From: a virus
Length of the DNA stretch: 64,000 nt
Virus record (IMG/VR): IMGVR_UViG_3300023176_007781
Span: 1 to 64,000 of that record
Reading direction: 5' to 3' (one strand)
The position numbers and the translations under genes are program-made. The notes beneath the pieces are model-generated. The model did not search any database and had not been told where the DNA came from. It was given only the letters and a program-made list of their open reading frames with translations. Below, piece after piece: positions 15,935-25,400 of the stretch. How positions within the stretch are numbered: position 1 is the first letter of the stretch; every line of letters begins with the position of its first letter.

Positions 15935-16739
15935 CTTTACCTCCAATAATTTGTTCAATAATGTATGTTGTTTCAAAATAATTTCTTACTTTGTATGATT
16001 TTCCATTCTCTAATTTTTTACATGCGTCATAAATTTCTTTATCATTGCCATTGTCTTCACAACGGTCGCCCATAAAGATAATCTCTTCGTACTTAATATC
16101 ACTGTTTAATTGATCATTTAAAGCGTAAGTTTTATCCCATCCCGTAGGGAATATATCAAAACTAGTATCACCACCTAACTTTACTGTGACACCTTTAAAT
16201 AAATCTTTATAGTTTTTATCGATGTATTCTAAAATACTCATTCTTATGTTATACTTTTTATCAACTGCAACAAATCTCTCTCTATCATTACTATCAGCAT
16301 TTCTACCTATAGGTGACCAGTTTATCATAGATCCGCGCGAGACAATAAACGTAGAAGTCAACAATATTCCATCAGTACCTTCTAATCTTAATAAATAACT
16401 TTGACAGTCAAATATTGCTTTAATCATATCGCTGTATCTTCCTCTTCCAACATGATGACACAAACTATGAGTATACTCGCAAGAAAACCTACCATTTGAA
16501 AAATTATATTTTTTCGTGCCATTGCAAGGATAGTATAGAATAGCTGTTGGATCAACAGGACTACCTATATCAAAAATTGGATCACATTGTTGCTCTATGT
16601 AATTTAAGTCGGAACCAGTCACAATAGCTATTTTATAACCGCTTTTTTGTAAGTTACCTAGCGCTGTCATCATTGACAAAGATATTTGTTTTCTAGCATC
16701 AGTTAATGTGCCATCCATATCAAACATAACTAATTTCAT
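15927..16739 (-). CDS. eukaryotic-type phosphomannomutase (HAD family)
   Basis: A 270-residue HAD hydrolase-fold enzyme. The catalytic D7-M-D9-G-T leads into LTDARKQISLSM. The downstream signatures follow those of eukaryotic PMM1/PMM2: IVTGSDLNYIEQQ, MINWSPIGRNADSNDRERF, GGDTSFDIFPTGWDK and MGDRCEDNGND. Eukaryotic PMM interconverts mannose-6-phosphate and mannose-1-phosphate for GDP-mannose. Most bacteria use an unrelated enzyme (ManB/AlgC), so this type is notable. It fits the nearby cupin and the fucosyltransferase-like gene at 30 kb. It is the first gene of the run down to 12.1 kb. Confidence 0.88.
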   Translation of the reverse strand: MKLVMFDMDGTLTDARKQISLSMMTALGNLQKSGYKIAIVTGSDLNYIEQQCDPIFDIGSPVDPTAILYYPCNGTKKYNFSNGRFSCEYTHSLCHHVGRGRYSDMIKAIFDCQSYLLRLEGTDGILLTSTFIVSRGSMINWSPIGRNADSNDRERFVAVDKKYNIRMSILEYIDKNYKDLFKGVTVKLGGDTSFDIFPTGWDKTYALNDQLNSDIKYEEIIFMGDRCEDNGNDKEIYDACKKLENGKSYKVRNYFETTYIIEQIIGGKDE

Positions 16740-16794
16740 ATTATCGACTCCATATTTTATTTTAAATAATACTTAATTAATAAGAAGTGTATAA

Positions 16795-17504
16795 ATGATT
16801 AGCGTTAATAAAATATTAAATAACATACTATTGTTCATAATTTTTTTAGTTTGTGTTTCAAGTTGCATGTCATGTAACGTGAAAAAAATCAGTAATAAAA
16901 AAGAGATTAAATTCGGTAGAGTTAACGAAACTACTGTGTTAATACAAACTACATTAATGTCAGCTGACTTAAGTGAAGAAGAGTTTCTCGAGGTACAGGT
17001 GTCATTATAAGTGATAAATACATATTAACTGCTGCTCATGTTTGTGAACCATGGAAATATATGGTTGATATTGAAAAAAGATATGCTAGTATGACTATTG
17101 CAATTGATGTTTATGGCAACTATTGGACCGGTGAACCTATAAGTATAGATCACTTTTATGATATTTGTTTATTTGAAAGTGATTACAATCTAGGTATAAA
17201 ACCTTCAAAGCTTTCTAAAAAAGAACCAAATAGATCTGACTTATATTATTATATAGGATATCCTTTAGGCATAAAAGGCAAAAATCTATCTAACAAACTG
17301 TTCGGTTATTATGCTGGTGAGTTAGATAATACATATTCAATATTTAATATACCTGCTGTTGGAGGATCATCTGGTGGTCCTATATATGACAACAAAGGAG
17401 ATTTTGTAGGTCTTCTAATAGCTACATATCCAGAATTTAACAATATGTCAATATCTATACAACACAAATATATCAAAAGATTTATAAAAGAAAGCGTCCC
17501 TTAG
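16795..17504 (+). pseudogene. trypsin-like lipoprotein protease interrupted by a frameshift
   Basis: The first frame (16795-17010) encodes a signal peptide with lipobox-like VSSC and then about 45 residues. The protease continues in the -1 frame: SRGTGVIIS, YILTAAHVC (catalytic His), HFYDICLFE (catalytic Asp) and AVGGSSGGPIYD (catalytic Ser), ending at 17504. The two frames overlap only between about 16977 and 17007. Adding one T to the TTT at 16984-16986 would restore E-F-S-R-G-T-G. So this is a real frameshift, a -1 slippage site or an assembly indel. All three catalytic residues survive. As drawn it would be a periplasmic outer- or inner-membrane lipoprotein protease. Confidence 0.75.
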
Positions 17505-17518
17505 GGTAGAGGACGCTT
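17492..17518 (+). terminator. hairpin overlapping the protease stop
   Basis: An 8-bp stem (17492-17499 with 17511-17518) around an 11-nt loop that contains the stop codon. The downstream sequence is A+T rich but has no real T run, so termination may be weak. It faces the convergent VWA gene. Confidence 0.5.
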
Positions 17519-17583
17519 ACTTATTAATCGATGTTGTTGAACTTTATTTTATAAAACCCTAAACGCGTTCTACGTCTATATTT

Positions 17584-18990
17584 TTATTCTTTCATTTCTA
17601 TTAAGAAGTCTCTGTTCTTCTTTTTGAAAGCAAGTTTTCCGTCTGGTACAATAACCCAGCCTACCTTAAGGTTTGATTTAACTTGTGGTTTAGAAGCATA
17701 ACCATCTGTTAATATAAGTATACCATCATACTTAGATTTGTTTAAATTAGCATGCTTAATAACGCAAGTAAAACATGTGCCACCGCATCTGGTACGCTTA
17801 ATATCAATACGCTTACCTTTTTTGTATTCTTGTTCAGAGTCGACATCTACTTCAGTATCAAAGTTGTACATAGTAAATGTTACTCTTTTAGCAAGATTTT
17901 GAAGTTCGCCTGAAAGTAATTCTAAGTCACTATCTGAAACGGAACCAGACTGGTCTACGTATACAGCAATATTAGATTTGTAATCACGAAAAGCTCCTGG
18001 GTGTATTCCAGGATACTTGCGATGTATGCGTCTAATAGATGATGCTCTATCAGCACGTCTAGACATTCCACAAAATTGCTTAAGCACTGATTGCCAAGGG
18101 ATTTCACGTGAAACCAAGCTACGTAAAGTAGAGCGCATCGATGCACTAATGTTACCCCACTTATTTGTTCTATCACATTCCTTAATAGACTTTTCAAGTG
18201 CGACCTTAATCTTACCTTCCATTTTTTGACGTTCTTCATCAGACATACTATCCCAACCTTCATGGCTATCCATAGAACCTTCGCCACCTTCTCCGGGAAC
18301 AACTGTAACTGGATTACCATCTTGGTCAACGAGGTTGCCATCTTCGTCTATTTTGACAGTGCCATCTGCTAAAGCATCTTGCAAAGATTTTCCTTGCATT
18401 TTTTGCGCAGATTCTATAGCCTCTTTGACTTCAGGGTCTTCCATAAGTCTAGAGAAATACCATTCAGCATTTTTGTTTTTAGGAAAAGAAGCAATTTTGT
18501 TAGATATCATTTCATATCTATCAGCAGCTTGTTGACCCATTTGTTCAACTTGCTCTGCAGTAAGAGGTTTAAATTTTTTACTAGGTATTAAACCACCTTC
18601 CGGTAATTCATCTTCTGGTATCATACTATTAATAGCTAAATCAGTAGCATAATTCCAAACTATATGTGGGTCAAATCTACGTGTTGTAGTGTGACTGAAG
18701 ATTAAGTGCATTGCTTCATGCTTAAGCAAGCCAAAAACTTCTTTTTTGCTTAAACCAGCGAGAAACTTTCTATTCCACATCATGTGTATTTCACTGTCTT
18801 TGACATACACACCCGCAGTAGGAATTTTAGTAGTTTCAGACTTGTTAATTTGTCTGATAATGTGCGCATAAAAAGGCTCATTCCACATGAGAGAAATTAA
18901 ATAATAGTCTAGATTGAAGTTATCCATTTGTTCTTGAGTAACTTCTTTAGAAATAAGAGATTTGTTTGTTTCAACAGTGTTTGCAGACAT
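17584..18990 (-). CDS. metallopeptidase-VWA protein, MoxR partner
   Basis: A 468-residue protein. The N-terminal half is a predicted metallopeptidase domain with HEAMH (91-95) in LLKHEAMHLIFSH and a nearby NYATDLAINSMI. The middle is acidic/Gly-rich. The C-terminal VWA-like domain has a MIDAS-like DQSGSVSDSD near residue 345 and GGTCFTCV. Such proteins are encoded beside MoxR ATPases, and here the MoxR gene lies 310 bp upstream. The pair probably works as a RavA-ViaA-like chaperone. The promoter element TTATATTAC occurs twice just upstream. Confidence 0.9.
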   Translation of the reverse strand: MSANTVETNKSLISKEVTQEQMDNFNLDYYLISLMWNEPFYAHIIRQINKSETTKIPTAGVYVKDSEIHMMWNRKFLAGLSKKEVFGLLKHEAMHLIFSHTTTRRFDPHIVWNYATDLAINSMIPEDELPEGGLIPSKKFKPLTAEQVEQMGQQAADRYEMISNKIASFPKNKNAEWYFSRLMEDPEVKEAIESAQKMQGKSLQDALADGTVKIDEDGNLVDQDGNPVTVVPGEGGEGSMDSHEGWDSMSDEERQKMEGKIKVALEKSIKECDRTNKWGNISASMRSTLRSLVSREIPWQSVLKQFCGMSRRADRASSIRRIHRKYPGIHPGAFRDYKSNIAVYVDQSGSVSDSDLELLSGELQNLAKRVTFTMYNFDTEVDVDSEQEYKKGKRIDIKRTRCGGTCFTCVIKHANLNKSKYDGILILTDGYASKPQVKSNLKVGWVIVPDGKLAFKKKNRDFLIEMKE

Positions 18991-19020
18991 ATAAACTCCA
19001 TAATTGTTAGTTGTTGTATT

Positions 19021-19043
19021 AGTAATATAACTAAGTAATATAA
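19021..19043 (-). promoter_or_regulatory. tandem TTATATTAC elements before the VWA gene
   Basis: On minus, TTATATTACT occurs twice, at 19036-19043 and 19023-19030, 13 bp apart and 33-53 bp before the VWA gene start. The sequence after the second copy (AATACAACAACTAAC) resembles that after the copy upstream of the MoxR gene. Candidate phage promoter. Confidence 0.5.
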
Positions 19044-19065
19044 AAATTGCAAAAAACGCCGGAAA

Positions 19066-19245
19066 TTATTCTATAATTTCTATTTCTCTTCGAAAAAAAT
19101 GTCTAATTTCCCCATTAAACAAAACGTTGTACACGCTATATTCATCATTAGTATTATCAGTTAAGCCTCTAAGGAGACTTATTACTAATGCAAACTGTGA
19201 CTCATCACACTTATATTGTTTAATTTTAACTAATTTACCTACCAT
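19066..19245 (-). CDS. small GKLV-type protein
   Basis: A 59-residue protein from the ATG at 19245; an in-frame TTG 12 nt upstream is an alternative. It opens MVGKLVKIKQYK, then has QFALVISLL and a Tyr/Phe-rich part ending FFRREIEIIE. It resembles the small G-D-L-V barrel proteins in spacing and composition. It sits between the MoxR and VWA genes and may belong to that unit. Function unknown. Confidence 0.5.
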   Translation of the reverse strand: MVGKLVKIKQYKCDESQFALVISLLRGLTDNTNDEYSVYNVLFNGEIRHFFRREIEIIE

Positions 19246-19301
19246 AATATATTCCAAGCAGGAGAGGCCAAAGAAAGACCTCTCTGCACATGATACTAAT
19301 A

Positions 19302-20399
19302 TTATTTCAAGTTTCTAGAAGTTTGTACAATCTTAGTTACTTTTGCACCAATAAGCTTGTGAATAGCACTAATATTTTTTAGATTACCAGAAGATGAAAT
19401 ATTACCCCAAAGTGTAACAGTAAGCTCGTCTGAAATAACTTCAGAGAAGGCTGCTACATTAGCTGCTTCAGATGCATCCCAGTCGTTATCCATGCAATGT
19501 TCCTTAAGTTTGTCACATATACCAATAATAATGCCAGTTGAAACACCTTCTAGTTTAGTTAAATCATACCCAGCTAGAATGTCTTCAGCAGTAATATTTG
19601 CTTCAGCATTTTTGACAAAAGTGTTAAATGCAATACCAGCTTCTACACCTACCATACCAATTAATAAAGTGTATACATAATCAGGCATTTCCTTACCAGC
19701 ATAGCTGCTAGGATTGACACCCATATGCTTAAGACAGGTATCAACTCTGTGCCAAGAAGCAGGGTTTGGACAAACAGTTCCAGGTTCAACAGTTGATGGA
19801 TCGACTCTAAGATGAACAGGGTTTTGTTGAATAAATTCTACTAACAATTTATCTATAGAATTATTCTTAGCCCAAGAAACCCAATCTTGTGTACTAGGTT
19901 CAAGATTAACTGCCCAAAAACGACGAAGAAGTGCAGGGTCCATTTCGTTGACATCATACTCTGAACCAACATTTACCGCAGCAAATATTCTTGTATTTGG
20001 ATGCAATTTATATGGAGCACCGTTTTTGTCGTTACCAAGAGCTCTATCTAAAACTAATTGGAAGAATGATTGTTGAACGCCAGGAAGAGAACGATTAAGC
20101 TCATCTAGCATTACAACACATGGCTCAGAACAAGCACGAATAAACCAAGAAGGCATGCAGAAAGTCATGACACCGGTTTCCTTCATACTTTCAATATCTG
20201 GATAACCACCTACATCACCTTCAGACATAGTAGAACCAAAGACAGGGATAAATGGTAAATCTAAATCCTCAGCAACTTGTTTAGCTAAAAAAGATTTACC
20301 GATACCAGTAGGACCTTGCATTAAGACAGCAATTTCTGGTGGCAACTTAGATGCAACAGCAAGAAATGAAGAGATTGTTGTAGTTGTTTTTGTAGACAT
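19302..20399 (-). CDS. MoxR-family AAA+ ATPase
   Basis: A 365-residue AAA+ protein. Walker A is GPTGIGKS (29-36), Walker B VVMLDELNRS near residue 95, sensor-1 RIFAAVNVG near 140, followed by MDPALLRRFW with an arginine finger. MoxR ATPases act as chaperones with VWA proteins, assembling metal centres or remodelling complexes. The VWA partner is the next larger gene downstream. The ribosome site is CGGAG. A TTATATTA element lies 47-54 bp upstream of the start. Confidence 0.93.
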   Translation of the reverse strand: MSTKTTTTISSFLAVASKLPPEIAVLMQGPTGIGKSFLAKQVAEDLDLPFIPVFGSTMSEGDVGGYPDIESMKETGVMTFCMPSWFIRACSEPCVVMLDELNRSLPGVQQSFFQLVLDRALGNDKNGAPYKLHPNTRIFAAVNVGSEYDVNEMDPALLRRFWAVNLEPSTQDWVSWAKNNSIDKLLVEFIQQNPVHLRVDPSTVEPGTVCPNPASWHRVDTCLKHMGVNPSSYAGKEMPDYVYTLLIGMVGVEAGIAFNTFVKNAEANITAEDILAGYDLTKLEGVSTGIIIGICDKLKEHCMDNDWDASEAANVAAFSEVISDELTVTLWGNISSSGNLKNISAIHKLIGAKVTKIVQTSRNLK

Positions 20400-20435
20400 A
20401 AAGACTCCGAAAAAATAAGTTAGTTGATTGGTTAA

Positions 20436-20456
20436 GTTGTATATATAATATAATTG
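20436..20456 (-). promoter_or_regulatory. TTATATTATATATAC element before MoxR
   Basis: On minus the sequence reads AATTATATTATATATACAAC, with the octamer at 20446-20453. It shares TTATATTA and a following ATACAAC with the VWA upstream region. Upstream spacing to the start is about 47 bp. Candidate promoter; no -35 recognised. Confidence 0.5.
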
Positions 20457-20502
20457 ATTTTAGAAATATTTGCAGATTTTGCTTGAAAAAAAATAATTTT
20501 TT

Positions 20503-20946
20503 TTATATTTTTCTTAGCATTGAAACTTTTATCCAAACATTATGAACGCCACCAATGATGTTTGCAAACTCGGTCTTTTCATCAGAATGCATTCGGCCCC
20601 ACATGTTATCAACGCTTTCACAAAGACCCCAGTTAATAGGATTACGTTTTGATTTAGCTATTACTATAAACACAGTGTTTTCAATTTCTTCCAGTGGTGT
20701 GCCACCAAATTGCCATTCTGCGTTTTTTCCAGTTACTTTTATTTTTACTAAATCATTTTCCTTAATATCCCAATCGAATTCTGGTTTGCGTTTTTGACGG
20801 CGATCTTGTTTCCATTCAACACTGTGCTGAGCTTTTTGTTCTCTCATACTAGTATTAACACGCTTCTTTTTATAAGCAGCAAATTCCTCTGGGTTGTTTT
20901 GCATAATCTGTTGTTTGATTGAATTGTATAATTTTTTTCTAGACAT
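20503..20946 (-). CDS. hypothetical basic protein
   Basis: A 147-residue protein. The first 55 residues are very basic and helical (KQDRRQKRKPEFDWD). Next comes a strand-rich domain starting ENDLVKIKVTGKN, a variant of the small-barrel opening. The C-terminal part contains WGLCESVDNMWGRM. Possibly nucleic-acid binding, which is inference from charge. Strong ribosome site (GGAGG) and a TTATATTAC element immediately upstream. Not recognised. Confidence 0.6.
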   Translation of the reverse strand: MSRKKLYNSIKQQIMQNNPEEFAAYKKKRVNTSMREQKAQHSVEWKQDRRQKRKPEFDWDIKENDLVKIKVTGKNAEWQFGGTPLEEIENTVFIVIAKSKRNPINWGLCESVDNMWGRMHSDEKTEFANIIGGVHNVWIKVSMLRKI

Positions 20947-20959
20947 GTTGACCTCCTGA

Positions 20960-20980
20960 TATATGTAATATAACTAGCTC
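20960..20980 (-). promoter_or_regulatory. TTATATTACATATAT element
   Basis: On minus, CTAGTTATATTACATATAT precedes GGAGG and the 20946 start, leaving a leader of only about 15-20 nt. The octamer is at 20966-20973. This close placement supports a -10-like or single-block promoter rather than an upstream activator site. Confidence 0.5.
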
Positions 20981-21011
20981 AGAATGTTTTTGCAATATTT
21001 GCAGAAAATAA

Positions 21012-21476
21012 TTATAAAAAATCAAAATATTTTTTGTTTTTACTTTTGTTAACGTTTTTTATGTATTTGTCAGCTAATTTTTTTATTTCATTTGACTTAT
21101 TAGGTTTTTTTGTTTTTTTTGGCTTTGTATCAACTGGATTTGATACTGCACCATCAACATATGTACCTAAAGTAAATGATTCAAAATGTGAAGCCAAAAG
21201 ATGTTCTATATCTGATATATTATGATTAGTGATATCAAATCTGTAACTCGACACTAATACAAATCCTTTGTCTGTCCACTTTTCTAATTTTGCCCAGTAT
21301 ACAGACACATGTGTAGATCCATCAGCCTCCCATTCAGGCACTGTATCAATAGTAATTTGAAAACGGCCAGTAATTGCATCTCCTCCTGATCTTAAATAAA
21401 CTGAGTATGCATACATACTTAAGTAATTTTCTTCTCCACTAAAAGAATATAAATTCTTATGTTTATAATTATTCAT
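21012..21476 (-). CDS. hypothetical protein
   Basis: A 154-residue protein. The N-terminal 100 residues are beta-rich (RSGGDAITGRFQITIDTV, STHVSVYWAKLEKW), and the C-terminal tail is Lys/Pro-rich and helical (KPKKTKKPNKSNEIKK), ending NKKYFDFL. The ribosome site is TAGGAG. No family recognised. The long basic tail could bind nucleic acid. Confidence 0.6.
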   Translation of the reverse strand: MNNYKHKNLYSFSGEENYLSMYAYSVYLRSGGDAITGRFQITIDTVPEWEADGSTHVSVYWAKLEKWTDKGFVLVSSYRFDITNHNISDIEHLLASHFESFTLGTYVDGAVSNPVDTKPKKTKKPNKSNEIKKLADKYIKNVNKSKNKKYFDFL

Positions 21477-21564
21477 AATAGCTCCTATAAGTAAGTTAAT
21501 AATTATTAATTCAATTTAAGTCAGTAATTAATTGAATTAATTAAATTATAAAGGCAAATTTAAA

Positions 21565-21846
21565 ATGTATAAATTTAATTTAAAAAAATATATTAGATAT
21601 ATTATCTCAGAAGAAATTGGTCGTAATTATCATACAATAGAAACTGATCCATATAATTGGCAAGATCATCCGGATATTAACTCAGTTATATTTGCAAATG
21701 GTGATAAATACACATGCAAAATAGAATGTAAATCTAATCCTAGCTTAAGCACAGATTCATATTCATTTCCTACAGAGCAAGAAGCTCAGCACTGGATGAG
21801 AAAACAAGCAGAAGAAATTATTAACATATTACGAAACAAAAAATAA
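21565..21846 (+). CDS. leader-type small protein (plus strand)
   Basis: A 93-residue protein. Its N-terminus KFNLKKYIRYIISE-E fits the Y-I-x-x-I-I-x-E variant of the leader found in the 45-63 kb island. The body has alternating strands (VIFANGDKYTCKIECKS) and a C-terminal helix. It is the only leader-type gene on the plus strand, flanked by divergent and convergent minus genes and followed by a hairpin. Function unknown. Confidence 0.6.
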   Translation: MYKFNLKKYIRYIISEEIGRNYHTIETDPYNWQDHPDINSVIFANGDKYTCKIECKSNPSLSTDSYSFPTEQEAQHWMRKQAEEIINILRNKK

Positions 21847-21865
21847 GAGGACATACGCCCTCTTA
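21844..21865. terminator. hairpin between leader gene and hsp20
   Basis: A 7-bp stem (21844-21850 with 21859-21865) with an 8-nt loop, starting at the stop codon of the plus gene and followed by TAATTTTAAT. It separates two convergent genes and could work in both directions, weakly. Confidence 0.5.
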
Positions 21866-21883
21866 TAATTTTAATACTAACAG

Positions 21884-22333
21884 CTATTTCTTAATCAATA
21901 TCAATGTTGAAAGATTTTGTTTTATTTTCAACGTTAATGGCACATTTACTAGCAAAAGACCAGCTTCGTATTTTGCTGATATCATTTCTAAATTAACAGT
22001 TTCTGGCAAGGTCCATGATCTGCTAAAGTTATTATATGAAAACTCTCTATGGATATACCCGCTGTCTTTATTCGAATCAGTGGAATTTTCAACGCGTACA
22101 GTAAGAACATTGTTTTCAACATTTAAGCTAAAATCATCTCGAGAAAATCCAGGCGCTGATAACTCTAATGTGTATCTGTCATCCAACTTTTTGACGTTGG
22201 CTAAAATTCCAGATGATTTTTGTTTGCTACTTTTGTAATTAGTTGGAAAAAAAAGATCCATTGCATCGAAAACACTTGACATGTCACGTGAAAAAGGATC
22301 AAAAGAATTCATTAAAGGATATAGTTTTGACAT
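21884..22333 (-). CDS. Hsp20 small heat-shock protein
   Basis: A 149-residue protein from the ATG at 22333 (GGAG upstream); an upstream TTG would add 5 residues. The alpha-crystallin domain spans about residues 45-140: YTLELSAPGFSRDDFSLNVE, the strand NVLTVRVE, FSRSWTLPETVN, and the closing AKYEAGLLLVNVPL that carries the usual G-x-L. A C-terminal I-x-I-like KIKQNLSTLILI follows. Holdase chaperones of this type are frequent in T4-like marine phages. It is divergent from the fibre gene. Confidence 0.93.
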   Translation of the reverse strand: MSKLYPLMNSFDPFSRDMSSVFDAMDLFFPTNYKSSKQKSSGILANVKKLDDRYTLELSAPGFSRDDFSLNVENNVLTVRVENSTDSNKDSGYIHREFSYNNFSRSWTLPETVNLEMISAKYEAGLLLVNVPLTLKIKQNLSTLILIKK

Positions 22334-22386
22334 ATATTTATTCTCCAAAGTATAATTAATAATAAAATATAGATAAAAATGTAGAC

Positions 22387-22400
22387 GTCATTTGCATGAC
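22387..22400. promoter_or_regulatory. inverted repeat between hsp20 and fibre gene
   Basis: GTCAT (22387-22391) and ATGAC (22396-22400) form a 5-bp inverted repeat around TTGC, and TATAAT follows about 11 bp further on plus (22410-22415). It lies in the divergent space and could be an operator or part of the fibre promoter. Confidence 0.35.
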
Positions 22401-22451
22401 TAGATTATTATAATCACCAAATTATGTTTTTATAAAAAAAAAGGACAAATT

Positions 22452-25400
22452 ATGGCAAAAATAAAAAATATGGGAACTGCTACAATGCGTTTTAACGAGG
22501 GTATTGTTGTAAGCGGTTCTATAGATACAAGTTACGCATCACAAGATGGTGTTGCCATAGTTTGCACAGGATCTGTTGAGATATCGGGCAATGGCACAAA
22601 TGATGAAGTCTTGAGAGTTATCACCAACAGTCAGCAAAAAGACATTGTTTTTGTTACACAAGGAACAACTAGCACCCCTGCAGAAGCAGCATTTCTAAAT
22701 GGAAATAGTAGCGGTGGTTTAAGACTCCAAGACCCATATTCAGCACCAGGAGATGGATCAACTTTCATACTTAACGACGGAACAAGCTTTACATATTTTA
22801 TCAAGGACGATATATCATCCCAAGGTCCTAATCTTGCAAATAAAGTTTTTATCAAAAGAGATGCATCAAGTTTCTCAACAATGAGAGATAGAATTATAGG
22901 TGCCATCAACGCATCGGGAGTTACCATATATGATGGGACTAATGGAGGGTCTGCTGAAGTACGTTATTACAACAATAGTATTGCCAATAGAGCAGATATA
23001 ACTGCGATAGAAAACGGTTCTTTTAATGGGGGTATCAACCTTACAGCGACAACAGCAGGATCATCTGGAAACAGCTTTTATTTCAAAGCAAATTTTTCCA
23101 CACTAACAAATGACAGCCCGCTAAATCAAGATCAAACATTTAGTGGAGGAACTGATGCTGTGACAGGTACAGCACAGTCGGTCAAAGGAACCCTTTATTT
23201 GGATTCTAGCGAAGATTTAAATTTAAGTGGGTCAAACAACACAGTTCTGGTAGGGGGTGAAAACGGGTATGTTCTGGTACCAAGTAATAGTGTAGGTATT
23301 GGTACCACTTCTCCTGAAACAGACTTACACGTGTCAGGTGCACTTTATACCACCATAACTGTTGGTGATGGTCTTAATAAAAGCACGTATTTTAGTTCAA
23401 TCAGCACAAAAGCATTCTATGGAGATGAATCTGTCACTGGTTCATTCGGATCAGTAAGTACACAAGGTGGTGCTGGTTATGTACAACTAGGATCTCTTTC
23501 AGATCATGATGTAAAATTTGTTGTTAACAACAGTGCAAAAATGATAGTATCAGCTTCCGGAGATATAGGAATTGGTACTTCTACACCTGATTCTAGGCTT
23601 CACGTAAATGATACCTCTGGAACAACACAAATTATAATTGGCGATAATGCTACTCAAAACGAATTATCGGAAATAATTTTAAAATCAAGTAATCAAAGCA
23701 ATAATGTACAATCCTTTATAGCAAGCAGTGATACTTCCGGTGGCGGCAGCGTTGGAAGTGTTGGCACTATAGGCTCTCATGATTTTCAAATCAAAACAAA
23801 CTCAGCTATTAGGGCTGTAGTTGATGCAGGTGGAAACACAAGGGTTGAAAATGATGCTTATGTTTTAGGTGACTTATATGTGACAGGTACATTTAGGCCA
23901 AATAAATTAGGGATTAATACAACCAAAAACATGTTTGATGGCCAAATGATTATTGAAAGAGTAGGAAGTGTACCAACTTTCAGTTATATAAGATCATCTT
24001 CTGCAGTAGCTTCATCTGACTTACCTGATGACAACAATACAATTTTTGGATCATTAGTTTGGAATAGCTCTGATGATAGTTATGCCGGCACAGTGGCAGT
24101 AGCATCTATACAAGCAAAGGCAGATCGCGATACATGGAATTATGCATCTGATAAACCAACATCAATAGTTTTTAACACCGGGCAAGAAGATAGCTCCCTT
24201 GTTTCAGAAAGAATGAGAATAACATCGAGAGGGCGTTTAGGGATTGGCAACCCTGGTCCCGCATTTACTTTACACGTAGAACGAACAGGATCAGCTAGCA
24301 CTTTTCCAGAGTTAGGCATCGTAAGACGAGGAAAAAATATCGACGCTGATAAAACATTAGGGATGATAAATTTTTCAATAAGGGGCGGCACAGATGACGA
24401 ACTGCCTTATTTTACGCCGGCACAAATATTGGCTAGAAACATACAAATTGTACACATATCAGATGATGAAAATGAAGCATTTGTCAATCATGGTGTTGGT
24501 TCTGAATTAGTGTTTAGAACAACAGTTTCTGGTAGTACCACTGCAGCAAATGCAGCTATTCTTACTAGTGACAAAGAATGGGAATGTGATACACTTCGTG
24601 GTCTAAGTACGGAAGTATCAAATCAAAGAATAAAATTTGACTTTGATAATATTGATGTGCCTATTGGACCAAACATTGATGTTCGAAAAAGAATTGACTT
24701 TTTTGGAGAAGGCGATACAAGTGGTGTTGTAAGATATGCAACATTTATGGCTAATTTTAACACATTTACAGAAGATCTTGTGGATGGTGATATAGTATAT
24801 CCCAGACAACCTAATAGAGCATATTTTAATCCGGATAGTAATGCAGATTTTCAATTTAGGTTTGACAGTGCGAATGGTGGTGCACTATTGACTATGACAT
24901 CATCTGCTACTACTACTGGTAATGATGGACAAATTAACATGGGGTCAAGTACTAATGCTGGCAATGGTTACGTTAACATATGGAAACCAGTAGCTTCAAG
25001 TTTAAGTGCTGATTTAGCATTTAACAATGTTTCTGACACATCAGCTGATAGAGACATGTTCATATCTTTTTACAACCAAACTATTGAAAATGCACGTATT
25101 ATAACTAAAAGAAATAGTGGTGATAGTTTTGATGCAGATTTCACTATTCGAACGAGGACATTTAACGGAGCAACGGCAACATCAAATTTTGCGGATAGGT
25201 TTATGATAACTAAATCTGGATCTATTTTATTGCATGAAAATGATCTTTCAAACACTGATGCCTCATCTATAGATACTTCGCTTTTCGTTTCTGGTACAAT
25301 AGGGTTATCAGGAAACGCTGCTAAAAACTCTGTTTTTGGTGGAGACGTCATTGTAAGTGGTAGTTTAGATATTAAACAACAAGCAAGTTTTGAAGATTAT

